From Chloroflexota bacterium (lineage in GTDB: Bacteria > Chloroflexota > Anaerolineae > Anaerolineales > Villigracilaceae): a stretch of 64,000 nucleotides of DNA. Of the stretch, positions 16,382-24,497 are shown piece after piece (position 1 is the first letter of the stretch; every line of letters starts with the position of its first letter). The DNA lies in contig JACRPQ010000017.1 in assembly GCA_016223135.1 (NCBI GenBank), positions 102,168 through 166,167 of the forward strand, in the 5' to 3' direction. The translations under genes were made by a program, and so were the position numbers. Under the pieces are notes generated by a model that was given only the letters and a program-made list of their open reading frames with translations, searched no databases and had not been told where the DNA came from.

Positions 16382-16998
16382 TCGCGCACCTCGCCCACCT
16401 CGAAGCGGCAGAACTCATCGCCTTTGGCAGTGCAGTGCGTTTCGACGATTTCGTATTCTTTGCCGGTTGCCCACTGCACCGCTTCGGCGATGGAGCCGAT
16501 GTAGAGGTAACAAATGGGATGATCGCTGTGACGCCCGTGACAGATGGCGCAGGTGGCGTCCACATAGGCGAGGCGGCTGCCGCCCTCATCCACCCAGGCG
16601 TTGACCTGCGGGTTGCTCTTTTTGAGGGCATCTGCCATGCTGTTCAAGATGAATTTGATGCGCTGGCGTTCGGGGAGGAGTTTCAAGGCGACGCCGGCAA
16701 CGCCCAATAATGCGGCTTGTTCGCGCACGGCATACTGAAAGGAAGCCTTGCCGATGCGGCGTAGCATGCCTCGTCCGCCGCGCCCGTAGAAATCCTCGAT
16801 GGCTTGATTCAACTGGGCATATTGCGAGGTCTTGATGGCGGGTTCCAGGTTGTTGGGCGGGAAGTTGTTCACGAACCTTTCCAGTCCGCACGATTTGAGC
16901 ACGGCGTTCAAGCCGTTATCTCCCATCACTTCCTGCATCGAGACCAGCGCCTGGCGCACCAGCGAATTGATGATGACGGCATCGTCTCTGGTTGTCAT
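16378..16998 (-). CDS. V4R-domain protein (first of a tandem pair)
   Basis: This 206-residue protein has an N-terminal helical region with 'FYGRGGRGMLRRIGKASF' and a C-terminal V4R domain: 'ICYLYIGSIAEAVQWATG' and 'VETHCTAKGDEFCRFEVG'. Extra cysteines in 'DATCAICHG' just before the domain suggest metal or cofactor binding. It is paired with its paralogue through an ATGA overlap, so a heterodimer is possible. AGGAGG precedes the ATG. No chlorophyll biosynthesis genes are nearby, so a vinyl-reductase role is unlikely; ligand sensing is more plausible. Confidence 0.85.
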   Translation of the reverse strand: MTTRDDAVIINSLVRQALVSMQEVMGDNGLNAVLKSCGLERFVNNFPPNNLEPAIKTSQYAQLNQAIEDFYGRGGRGMLRRIGKASFQYAVREQAALLGVAGVALKLLPERQRIKFILNSMADALKKSNPQVNAWVDEGGSRLAYVDATCAICHGRHSDHPICYLYIGSIAEAVQWATGKEYEIVETHCTAKGDEFCRFEVGEVRE

Positions 16999-17052
16999 AC
17001 CTGCCTCCTTTGATTGGCTGGAAACATACGCGGCAAGCCACTTTCTGCCGGG

Positions 17053-17904
17053 CTAGATGCCCTGCACACGAAAAGTATACACGGGATACGCTTCACCCGT
17101 GCGCTGAAAGCCCATCCGTTGGTATAGCGCCAGCGACGTTCGATTGTCGCTTTGGGTGTTGACCGTCAGTTTGAGATACCCATTTTGCACGAGCCGCCCA
17201 AACAGGTCGCCCAGCAGCGCCCTGCCCACGCCACGTCCTTGCATAACGGGATGCACCGCCAGGCGCGCCAGATGCGCCCGCGTTCCCGTGCCGGTTGTGA
17301 TTTGATAGCCGACCACCCCATCACGACTCTCCGCCACCCTTGCAAAGAGGGACTGCGCCAGCGCGCGGCGCAGCGTCTCCTGCGAATTGTGCCATAGCGG
17401 ATCGAACGCTGCGCCGTCCACCGCAGTGACGGCGGGCAGGTCCGCCTCGGTCATTGTGCGGATGCGGACGCCCGCCGCTTCGCTCCCCGCCCAGGGCTGA
17501 TACGTCCACTCGAGCATCACAATACTCTGACGGCTCTCAAATTCGTGCCACTCCAGCACCCTTTGAAACCACGTGTGCTGGACAATGGCGGCGACGGTGG
17601 CTCCGCCGGCGAGGGCAATGTCCCTGCGTGCGGCAGACCACAACACCGCCCAGGCATTCTCCGCCGACCAATATCCCGTATGAACAAACAACCGCACCCA
17701 GGCAATCCCTTTGGTTTCCTCGGGGCATGCCAGTGCGGCTGTGAGTTGCGAGCCTTCCTCGATCGTCCAGAAGAACCGGTCGCCCAGCCATTCGAGGGGC
17801 GAACGCCAGTCCAAGTGGCGGTGGGAACGGGTCTCGAAGAAGATGAGGTTCGACAGGCGCTGATGATCGCTGGGTTCTGCTATACGAGCGTGTGTGGTAA
17901 TCAC
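17053..17904 (-). CDS. GNAT-family N-acetyltransferase
   Basis: This is a 283-residue protein. The C-terminal half is a GNAT domain with the acetyl-CoA loop 'VMQGRGVGRALLGDLF' at about residue 222 and the final 'NRTSLALYQRMGFQ' strand-helix. The N-terminal half looks like a degenerate second GNAT repeat, giving a tandem architecture. The start is GTG at 17904, supported by a one-base overlap with the stop of the TPR gene. The substrate is unknown. Confidence 0.88.
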   Translation of the reverse strand: MITTHARIAEPSDHQRLSNLIFFETRSHRHLDWRSPLEWLGDRFFWTIEEGSQLTAALACPEETKGIAWVRLFVHTGYWSAENAWAVLWSAARRDIALAGGATVAAIVQHTWFQRVLEWHEFESRQSIVMLEWTYQPWAGSEAAGVRIRTMTEADLPAVTAVDGAAFDPLWHNSQETLRRALAQSLFARVAESRDGVVGYQITTGTGTRAHLARLAVHPVMQGRGVGRALLGDLFGRLVQNGYLKLTVNTQSDNRTSLALYQRMGFQRTGEAYPVYTFRVQGI

Positions 17905-18434
17905 TACTTGATAAATCCAATGCGTCTAAAAAACTTCAAAATCCGCTGGGTGAGATTGGGCTTTTCGACGAGGCGCAGCGAGTCGTACACGTCCATTTGG
18001 GCGGCGGTGATGCGTCCGCGTTTGAGATTGAGGTTGGCGGCGGCTTTGCGGACGATGGAGTGCATATCGCCTTCGCCCGCCTGTTCGAGCAGTTGAGCGG
18101 CGCGTTCATATTCTGCCAGAGCCTCGTCCACCTTTTTGAGCGCTTCCAAAGCGGCGGCGCGGTTGCTCACCGCAATGCCCTGCCGTTTCAAATCGCCCGC
18201 TTTTTGGAAAATGCTTTCCGTTCCGTCGGTGGCTTCGAGCGCTTCTTGTGCTTTGCCCGCCTGTAAAAGCGCCACGCTCTGATTGTTCTTCATCTCTGCC
18301 GCGTTCAATTCATCCTGCACGCTGGCATACACCTGTGCGGCTTGGGCAAAGAGGCGCGCTGCCGTATCGTAATTTCCCTTGCCATATTCCTCTTTACCTT
18401 GTTCAGCCAATTGAAGGGGAGAAGCGCTTTCCAT
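17904..18434 (-). CDS. Tetratricopeptide-repeat protein
   Basis: The track ORF runs upstream, but the protein begins at the ATG at 18434 (MESASPLQLAEQG), giving 176 residues. Three TPR-like helix pairs are visible: 'KEEYGKGNYDTAARLFAQAAQ', 'NQSVALLQAGKAQEALEA' and 'SNRAAALEALKKVDEALAEYERAAQL'. A basic tail (LTQRILKFFRRIGFIK) could contact membrane or nucleic acid. It starts 8 nt after the XRE gene stop and abuts the GNAT gene, so the three are one operon. It probably serves as a protein-interaction scaffold. Confidence 0.85.
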   Translation of the reverse strand: MESASPLQLAEQGKEEYGKGNYDTAARLFAQAAQVYASVQDELNAAEMKNNQSVALLQAGKAQEALEATDGTESIFQKAGDLKRQGIAVSNRAAALEALKKVDEALAEYERAAQLLEQAGEGDMHSIVRKAAANLNLKRGRITAAQMDVYDSLRLVEKPNLTQRILKFFRRIGFIK

Positions 18435-18442
18435 GTCCGCAC

Positions 18443-19120
18443 CTATAGCGTAATATCCAGGAGGTCTTCCGCCACCGAGCGCAGTTTTTCCTTGGACATG
18501 CCGCTCAATTTCTTCGCCAGTTCCAAATAAGGTCGATTGACCGGAAGCGCCACAAACTGACGCAGTTCTTCCGGCAGTTCGAGGAAATTTTGGATGGCTT
18601 CTTCGTTGATCAGCCACTGCCCGATGGGTCCGCTGCGGTCAAAGAAGGATTCGATGCGCCCGCCGAGGGTGGAGACGAGCGCCTCCAGTTCCGGCAATGG
18701 GATGGGGCGTTCCCCCAGTTCATACGCCTTGATGCGCGCGCCGGAGATGCCGGTTTCAAGCGCCAGGCTGCGAATGGAGATGCTGGCATTTGTGCGTTCC
18801 TGCCGCAGCAGCGCGCCGATTTTTCGCTGGCGGACAGCCATGAGTTTGGGCAGGTCGAGGCTCTCAATGGGCTGAGGCGCATTCGATTTGGTTTGTTTAC
18901 CCCAAAAGTGGTCCATGGGCAAATCAAGATAGTAAACGAGCGCTTCCAGCTCGGGCAGAGAGGGGGCTTTGCGTCCCTCCTCGTAGGCGCGGAAGGTTGC
19001 GCTCTTGACGCCGACTGCTTTGGCGCATTCGCCAATGCTGCGGCGGGCAGCAAGGCGGGCATCGCGGATCAAGACACCCAACTTTTTTGCGCGGATGGTA
19101 ATTTGGGTCTTTTTGTCCAT
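18443..19120 (-). CDS. Transcriptional regulator with two XRE-type HTH domains
   Basis: This 225-residue protein contains two helix-turn-helix units. The first is at residues 12-70 ('IGECAKAVGVKSATFRAYEEGRKAPSL'). The second is at about residues 92-150 ('IRSLALETGISGARIKAYELGERPIPL'). Both end in the XRE-type 'PELEAL' helix. A short C-terminal helical region follows. It is probably a DNA-binding regulator that recognises two half-sites within one chain. A TATAAT lies 16 nt upstream and GAGGA in the leader. It is the first gene of the XRE-TPR-GNAT group, 38 nt after cpaF. Confidence 0.87.
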   Translation of the reverse strand: MDKKTQITIRAKKLGVLIRDARLAARRSIGECAKAVGVKSATFRAYEEGRKAPSLPELEALVYYLDLPMDHFWGKQTKSNAPQPIESLDLPKLMAVRQRKIGALLRQERTNASISIRSLALETGISGARIKAYELGERPIPLPELEALVSTLGGRIESFFDRSGPIGQWLINEEAIQNFLELPEELRQFVALPVNRPYLELAKKLSGMSKEKLRSVAEDLLDITL

Positions 19121-19136
19121 GGGTCCTCAATGCCCG

Positions 19137-19142
19137 ATTATA
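19137..19142 (-). promoter_or_regulatory. -10 element for the XRE-TPR-GNAT operon
   Basis: Minus-strand TATAAT sits in the gap after cpaF, 16 nt before the ATG, with GAGGACCC between them. No clear -35 is visible. Confidence 0.45.
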
Positions 19143-19158
19143 GCAGAGGCAGGCGGTT

Positions 19159-20472
19159 TTACCTTTTTCCTCCAATGCCTCCGGGCGGCATGAAGACGTC
19201 GCCGCTGAGTTTGAAGCCAGCCGCCTCCAACCGCGGAGTGAAGATGGGACGGATGCCGGTGGCTTTCAATTCGCCCAACACTTTGCCGTCGGCGGTGGTG
19301 CCGGTTTGTTCGAATTTAAAGATGTCGGTCAGCACCACGATTTCACCTTCCATGCCCGCCACCTCGGTGATGGCAGTGACTTTGCGCGCGCCGTCTTTCA
19401 GACGCGTCTGCTGGATGATGAGGTCAATGGCAGAGGAGATTTGCTGCCGCACCACTTTGAGGGGCAGGTCCATACCTGCCATCAAGACCATGGTTTCCAT
19501 ACGGGAGATGGCGTCGCGCGGGGAGTTGGCGTGCAAGGTGGTAAGCGAGCCGTCATGACCGGTGTTCATGGCTTGGAGCATGTCCAGCGTCTCGCCGCCG
19601 CGGCACTCACCCACCACGATGCGGTCGGGGCGCATGCGCAGGGCGTTGCGGACGAGGTCGCGGATGGTGACCGCGCCTTTGCCGTCTATGTTTGGCGCTT
19701 TTGTTTCCAGGCGGAGGACATGTTCCTGCTGAAGCTGCAGTTCCGCCGCGTCTTCGATGGTGATGATGCGTTCGTTTTCAGGGATGAAACTGGAGAGGAC
19801 GTTGAGAAGCGTCGTTTTGCCTGAGCCGGTGCCGCCCGAAACGACGATGTTGAGGTGGGCATGCACACAAGCACGCAGGAACTCCGCCATGTTTTTGGTG
19901 AGCGAGCCGAATTCAATCAACTTTTCGATGGAGAGTTTATCCTTTTTGAATTTGCGGATGGTGATGCAGGGACCGTCAATGGCGACGGGACGGATCACAG
20001 CGTTGACGCGGGAACCGTCGGGCAGACGCGCGTCCACGGTGGGACTGTCGGCGTCCACGCGGCGACCGAGGGGCAGGATGATGCGGTCAATGATGCGCAT
20101 GACATGGTCGTCATCGTCGAAGGTGACGCCGCTCTTCGTCAACTTGCCGTTCTTTTCGATAAAGACCTTCTTGGGTCCGTTGACCATGATTTCGCTGACT
20201 TCGGGGTCATCGAGCAGGGGCTGAATGGGACCAAAGCCGGTGAACTCGTCCACGATTTCGTGGAAGAGATGCTTGCGCATGTCTTCGGGCAGGTTGACGC
20301 GGGTCTGGGCGTAGATTTCGGTCAACCGCTGGCGCACCAGTTCGGCACGGTCACCCAGCTGCAGAGGCTCGCCCTCCAGCGAACGGCTGACGCTTTCGAC
20401 CAGATAGCGTTTGAATTTGAGCAGGTCGGCGGATGTGAGGCGGTTTGGGTTGGAAGAGATGGGTGTCGTCAT
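19159..20472 (-). CDS. cpaF: CpaF/TadA-type secretion ATPase
   Basis: This is a 437-residue VirB11-like ATPase. An N-terminal domain at about residues 1-165 includes '[21 protein letters not shown]'. The RecA core has Walker A '[12 protein letters not shown]' at about residue 222, an Asp box '[12 protein letters not shown]', a Walker B region '[11 protein letters not shown]', and the His box '[14 protein letters not shown]'. It would power assembly or retraction of Tad (Flp) pili. The small upstream gene overlaps it by ATGA. No tadB, tadC or pilin genes follow; the platform proteins must be elsewhere. Confidence 0.95.
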   Translation of the reverse strand: MTTPISSNPNRLTSADLLKFKRYLVESVSRSLEGEPLQLGDRAELVRQRLTEIYAQTRVNLPEDMRKHLFHEIVDEFTGFGPIQPLLDDPEVSEIMVNGPKKVFIEKNGKLTKSGVTFDDDDHVMRIIDRIILPLGRRVDADSPTVDARLPDGSRVNAVIRPVAIDGPCITIRKFKKDKLSIEKLIEFGSLTKNMAEFLRACVHAHLNIVVSGGTGSGKTTLLNVLSSFIPENERIITIEDAAELQLQQEHVLRLETKAPNIDGKGAVTIRDLVRNALRMRPDRIVVGECRGGETLDMLQAMNTGHDGSLTTLHANSPRDAISRMETMVLMAGMDLPLKVVRQQISSAIDLIIQQTRLKDGARKVTAITEVAGMEGEIVVLTDIFKFEQTGTTADGKVLGELKATGIRPIFTPRLEAAGFKLSGDVFMPPGGIGGKR

Positions 20473-20759
20473 TTGCTCATTCCCCCTTGCGTATCAGGCA
20501 TGACCCAAACGATCTGGTCGCGGCGGACAGCAAGGAACGGCGCATGGAACAGGGTCTGCCCATCGGGACCCTGCACCTGCACATCGGTAAGCGCCAGAAA
20601 TTTTTCATCCTGGTCGAGTTCGTCTTTGACACGCTGGTCGCGGCGCACGTGCATGTGTCCGCGCATGAGATGGGTGGTGGTCTGAAGAGTTACGAAGACA
20701 GGTACCTTCGTAACAATGTCGGTAAAGATTTTTCCCTTTTCGTCGTATTCGATTGTCAT
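20469..20759 (-). CDS. Conserved small protein of unknown function upstream of cpaF
   Basis: This 96-residue soluble protein is predicted to be mainly beta. It is coupled to cpaF by an ATGA overlap, which argues that it is real and related to pilus ATPase function. It contains 'FVTLQTTTHLMRGHMHVRRDQRVKDEL' and 'FHAPFLAVRRDQIVWVMPD'. I do not recognise the family with confidence. There is no signal peptide or membrane segment. Confidence 0.75.
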   Translation of the reverse strand: MTIEYDEKGKIFTDIVTKVPVFVTLQTTTHLMRGHMHVRRDQRVKDELDQDEKFLALTDVQVQGPDGQTLFHAPFLAVRRDQIVWVMPDTQGGMSK

Positions 20760-20783
20760 GGCAACCTCTTGTTATCCTGAGAC

Positions 20784-20934
20784 GTAACTATTCAGGCATC
20801 TCTGGAATCGAGACCCTAAAGGTTTTCTGTGCAATCCAGCGCGCATTTCAAACAGGATTTCTCTGCAAAAGGTCAGCTCAATTTGCCGGGAAAACCTTTA
20901 GGGTCTGCCTTTGCAAGGATGGCTGAATAGTTAC
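20784..20934. repeat. 151-bp nested inverted repeat
   Basis: Outer arms GTAACTATTCAG (20784-20795) and CTGAATAGTTAC (20923-20934) are perfect. Inner arms AGACCCTAAAGGTTTT (20811-20826) and AAAACCTTTAGGGTCT (20891-20906) are perfect over 16 bp. The 64-nt loop has no ORF. From 20935 to 21060 I see nothing further. Confidence 0.8.
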
Positions 20935-21059
20935 TCTGAGAGAATACACCGCACCGTCCGGCAAGGAAGCGGTTCAAACAGAAGCGGTGTTGTTTCCTGG
21001 GGGTGTACTGGATAACTGAAGTGTAGCCGAATTAAGTGGCAAATTGCTTTGCATTTTAA

Positions 21060-21150
21060 TTAACTCACCTTACGCAGTTCCTTCGTAGGGCGACATTTAT
21101 GTCGCCCGAAAACGCGAGATAAATCTCGCGCTACCGCGTAACATCAGTAA
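21060..21150. repeat. Copy 2 of the CGCGAGAT palindromic repeat family
   Basis: This is the full form: the left end is CTCACCTTACGCAG. Two palindromes follow, GCGACAT-TT-ATGTCGC and CGCGAGAT-AA-ATCTCGCG. The right end is GCGTAACATCAGTAA. Confidence 0.9.
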
Positions 21151-21257
21151 TTAACTCACCTTACGCAGTTTTTTCGCAGCGCGACACATCGTCTCCGAAG
21201 AGGGGCATGTCGCCCGAAAACGCGAGATAAATCTCGCGCTACTGCGTAACATCAATT
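21151..21257. repeat. Copy 3 of the CGCGAGAT palindromic repeat family, tandem with copy 2
   Basis: It has the same ends and the same CGCGAGAT core as copy 2, with a longer middle (GCGACACATCGTCTCCGAAGAGGGGCATGTCGC). It overlaps the stop codon of the CpaE-like gene. Confidence 0.9.
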
Positions 21258-22439
21258 AAGCCCGGCGCGGGCGCGTAATTGGCGGGCAAGTTTGACCATC
21301 TCTTCGGCGGTGGTTTTGAAGACGATGGCAGCAGTGTCTTTAGGATACTTGGTAATGATGGGCTGGTTGAGGTTGTTTGCCAGCGTAAAATTACTGCCCA
21401 TATAGGGCAGGGTGGTCTTGATGGGAAAGCCGATGATTTGCTCCGCCTCGGCTTTGGTCAAGCCTTCCAGCCCCACGGCGCGGTTCAGGATGCCATATAC
21501 GTTTGGCGCGTCTATGCCTTGTTCGCTCAAATATTCCCATACGGTTTTGGTCAGGCGCACGGTGCTGAGGTCGGTGGCGACGATGAGAGGGATGAGGTCG
21601 GCTTGTTGGATGAGGGGCAGGCTGATGCGCGAGAGAGAACGTCCGAGGTCGAGGATGACGAAGTCGAAGGAGGCGCGGAGGATGTCCACAATGGGACCGA
21701 TGCGTTCGACTCGCAAATTTCCCGCCTGGTGAGGGTCGTAGGAACCCGCCAGCAGGTGGAACTTCCACAACTCAGGCTGGGGCAGGTTTTTGATCAAGTA
21801 GTCTCCGCTCAGCTCGCGGGCAGACAGGTTCGCCACGGCGACAATGTTTTGTTCCCCTTCATAGCCCACAATTTGCGCAATGGAGCCAATTGGCAGGACG
21901 AGGTCAACCACAACCACGCGCGCCTCGGGATGCTGTTCCTGGATGGTCATGGCGATGTTAGCGCACAGGGATGATGTGCCGGTACCGCCTTTGGCGCTCA
22001 AAAAAGTAAACAGTAAGCCTTTGCCGCGGCTGCTACCACCTTGGGGACTTTCTCCTGCGGGCGCTTCTCCGCCAAATATGCGCTCGAGCGCTTGATTCAG
22101 GCGCAAGATTGCGCCGGAGGCTTTGACAATGTACTCGTTGGCGCCGGCGTTCAGGCAGGCTTCGCGGCGGGCAGGCGAAGGGTCGCTGGCGAAGGCGATG
22201 AGGGGAGTCTTTTCGGTGCGGGCATTCTGACGCAGTTTGTGAATGAACTCCAGTTCGGAAAGGTCTGAAAAGTTGGGATCAAACAGGATGAGGTCCGGTT
22301 GGTCGCGCCAGGCGGAGATGAGAGCCTCTTTGCCCGACCCCGCTTCAAGGATGTCGAAGAGCCGCTCGCGCAATATGTTTGCAAGATAGGCGCGCGTCGC
22401 TTGATTCTCGTCCACAATCAGAACGGTTTTGCCAGACAT
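21252..22439 (-). CDS. CpaE/TadZ-like protein: receiver domain plus MinD/ParA-type ATPase
   Basis: The start at 22439 (MSGKTVLIVDENQ, preceded by AAGGAGAA) gives 395 residues. Residues 1-120 are a receiver-like domain with the acceptor-position Asp in 'LILFDPNF'. After a Gly/Ser linker comes a MinD-like ATPase with the deviant P-loop 'SAKGGTGTSSLCANIA', lacking the usual GKT lysine, as is common in CpaE/TadZ. 'VVDLVLPIGSIAQIVG' and 'FVILDLGRSLSRIS' follow. Such proteins localise Tad pilus assembly to the pole. It is co-directional with a response regulator and kinases upstream. Its 3' end runs into copy 3 of the palindromic repeat. Confidence 0.9.
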   Translation of the reverse strand: MSGKTVLIVDENQATRAYLANILRERLFDILEAGSGKEALISAWRDQPDLILFDPNFSDLSELEFIHKLRQNARTEKTPLIAFASDPSPARREACLNAGANEYIVKASGAILRLNQALERIFGGEAPAGESPQGGSSRGKGLLFTFLSAKGGTGTSSLCANIAMTIQEQHPEARVVVVDLVLPIGSIAQIVGYEGEQNIVAVANLSARELSGDYLIKNLPQPELWKFHLLAGSYDPHQAGNLRVERIGPIVDILRASFDFVILDLGRSLSRISLPLIQQADLIPLIVATDLSTVRLTKTVWEYLSEQGIDAPNVYGILNRAVGLEGLTKAEAEQIIGFPIKTTLPYMGSNFTLANNLNQPIITKYPKDTAAIVFKTTAEEMVKLARQLRARAGLN

Positions 22440-22596
22440 GGTTTCTCCTTGAAAAAAGGCTTCTTGCAGCACAAGGCGTCGCAGCGGCGAGGCTTTGCAG
22501 CGTGAGTTGGGGACGTTGGAAAACGCCCATTACGCCTTTTATGGAAATTACGCCCTTCAAAGCAAGCAGGCGCTTTGAGGCGGTTGTATCCTTCGT

Positions 22597-23295
22597 TTAT
22601 TCCTCGATGGGCGGCATGAGGTATCCCAGCCCTGAGCGGGTCACGATATGCTCGGGTCTGTGCGCGTCGTCTTCGAGTTTTTGCCTCAAGCGGGCGATGC
22701 TCACCCACAGGATTTCCTTGTCGTTGCGGTATTCAGGACCCCAGACGCTGGTGAGCAGGTCTTCTGACGACATTACCTTGCCAACGTGATGGGCAAATTG
22801 GAGCAGCAAGCGGTATTCGGTTGCCGAGAGCGAGACGGGGACCTCGCCTTTCCAGACCTCAGCGCGGGCAAAATCTATTTTCAGGTTGCCGTGGGTAAAG
22901 AAACGAGCCTGCCCTCCCACCTCGGGAGTAGGTTGGGCGCGGCGCAAAACGGCGCGAACGCGCGCCAGCAATTCGGTGGCGGAAAACGGTTTGACAAGGT
23001 AATCGTCGGCGCCCAAGTCCAGCCCGCGCACACGATCCTGCTCGTCGCCTTTGGCGGTGAGGATGATGATGGGGGTGTTGGAAAACTCGCGGATGCGTTG
23101 TGTAGCGCCAAACCCGTCCAGTTTGGGCATCATCACATCCATGAGGACAAGGTCTATCGGCTGATTGGAAAAGACATCCACCGCCTGCACGCCGTCGGAG
23201 GCGGTGACCACTTCGTAGCCTTCGGTGCGCAGATTCGCTTCCAGCAGGCGCAGGTAGCGCGGTTCGTCATCCACAATGAGAATGCGTTTTGCCAT
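22597..23295 (-). CDS. OmpR/PhoB-family response regulator
   Basis: With the start at 23295 (MAKRILIVDDEP, AGGAGG upstream) it has 232 residues. The receiver domain has D9/D10, phosphoacceptor D53 in 'LVLMDVMMP', T in 'IILTAKG', and K in 'YLVKPF'. The winged-helix domain covers about residues 130-225, with 'LSATEYRLLLQFAHHVGKVMSS' and 'VSIARLRQKLEDD'. It should be phosphorylated by one or both of the histidine kinases immediately upstream (10 nt gap). The target genes are unknown; cpaE downstream is a candidate. Confidence 0.95.
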   Translation of the reverse strand: MAKRILIVDDEPRYLRLLEANLRTEGYEVVTASDGVQAVDVFSNQPIDLVLMDVMMPKLDGFGATQRIREFSNTPIIILTAKGDEQDRVRGLDLGADDYLVKPFSATELLARVRAVLRRAQPTPEVGGQARFFTHGNLKIDFARAEVWKGEVPVSLSATEYRLLLQFAHHVGKVMSSEDLLTSVWGPEYRNDKEILWVSIARLRQKLEDDAHRPEHIVTRSGLGYLMPPIEE

Positions 23296-23305
23296 ACAGC
23301 CTCCT

Positions 23306-24496
23306 TCAGGTGATTGCGGTTTGGTTGACGGGCAGTTCGATGAAGAACGTGGTTCCCTGACCGGGCTTTGACTCTGCCCAAATCTTACCACGATGCGCCT
23401 CGATAATTTGTTTGCAAATGTAGAGTCCGAGGCCGGTGCCGGTGGCGTTTTCGGTGCGAAGGCGGTAGAAGCGCTCGAAAATCAACGGCAGGGATTCGGG
23501 CGGAATGCCGGGTCCGTAATCCGTAAAGGTAACGACCATGAGATGCCCCACCTGTTTCAATCCCACGATGATGGGGGAGCCGGGCGCGTACTTGATGGCA
23601 TTGTTGAACAGGTTCTCGAAGACTTGAGCGATACGCACGCCGTCTGCCTGGATGGTGGTGGAGGAGCGCAGGTCGAGGGTCACATCCAAATCTTTGTAGC
23701 GGGAGCGGACACGGGTGGAAACGTCGCGCAGGACGGCATCCAACCGCAGAGGCTGGAAGCGCAGAGGGAGCGTCTTGCTTTGCAGGCGCGCCGATTCAAG
23801 CACGTTCTCGATGAGCAGCGAGAGACGGTCGGCTTCCTCGTCAATGATGGTGAGGAATTCCTTCTGGGTTTCGGCGTCCCACGAGGTATCGTCGCGCAGC
23901 AGGCTGGTGCTGTAGCCTTTGATGAACCCCAGCGGGGTACGCAGTTCGTGTGAGATGGTGCTGACGAAATCTTCCTGCAGTTGGATTTGCTGTTTGAGTT
24001 TTCCCATCTCTTCGTTCATTTTACGCCAGGTGCGCCGTTCAAAAAGCAGCGAGAGCAGGCTGGCGCCCAACGCCGCCAGAGAGATATGCCCCGGCGCGTA
24101 GGCAGGACCTCCAAAACGGACAAAAACCAGCGCGCCGTTCACTACGCCTTCCGTATGGAGAGGCAGCCCCAGCAGGAACGGTTGATGGACGCGGTCATCA
24201 GAGGCGGAGAGGCTGGTAGGTTCTTGAAGCAGAAGTTGTTTGTTCGCCAACACCTGACTGGCGATTTCCTCGCCCCAGGCGGCGTCGGCTTCGGCGGTTT
24301 TGGCGCGTCCCACCGCTCGGGCATAGACGATTTCAAGCGCGCCGCTTTCGTTATCCTGCAGGTATGCTGCCACATTGTCGAAGACAAGTTCGTGGCGCAG
24401 CGCCGTCAGGAATCTTTCGATTACCAGACGCGTTTCATCCGCGCCGTTGATGATTTTGAGCAATTCGTTGACGTAGGAAACGGTTTGCGCGTCCAT
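23306..24496 (-). CDS. Histidine kinase with GAF-like sensor domain
   Basis: The start at 24496 gives 396 residues. An N-terminal GAF-like domain (about residues 5-165) lacks membrane helices, so sensing is cytoplasmic. HisKA follows with the phosphoacceptor His in 'STISHELRTPLGF' at about residue 182, then HATPase with N box 'FENLFNNAIKYAPG' and G boxes 'DYGPGIPP' and 'GTGLGLYICKQIIEAH'. The ATG lies one base after the stop of the second kinase gene, so the two kinases and the OmpR-type regulator form a tight unit. Confidence 0.93.
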   Translation of the reverse strand: MDAQTVSYVNELLKIINGADETRLVIERFLTALRHELVFDNVAAYLQDNESGALEIVYARAVGRAKTAEADAAWGEEIASQVLANKQLLLQEPTSLSASDDRVHQPFLLGLPLHTEGVVNGALVFVRFGGPAYAPGHISLAALGASLLSLLFERRTWRKMNEEMGKLKQQIQLQEDFVSTISHELRTPLGFIKGYSTSLLRDDTSWDAETQKEFLTIIDEEADRLSLLIENVLESARLQSKTLPLRFQPLRLDAVLRDVSTRVRSRYKDLDVTLDLRSSTTIQADGVRIAQVFENLFNNAIKYAPGSPIIVGLKQVGHLMVVTFTDYGPGIPPESLPLIFERFYRLRTENATGTGLGLYICKQIIEAHRGKIWAESKPGQGTTFFIELPVNQTAIT

Positions 24497-24497
24497 G

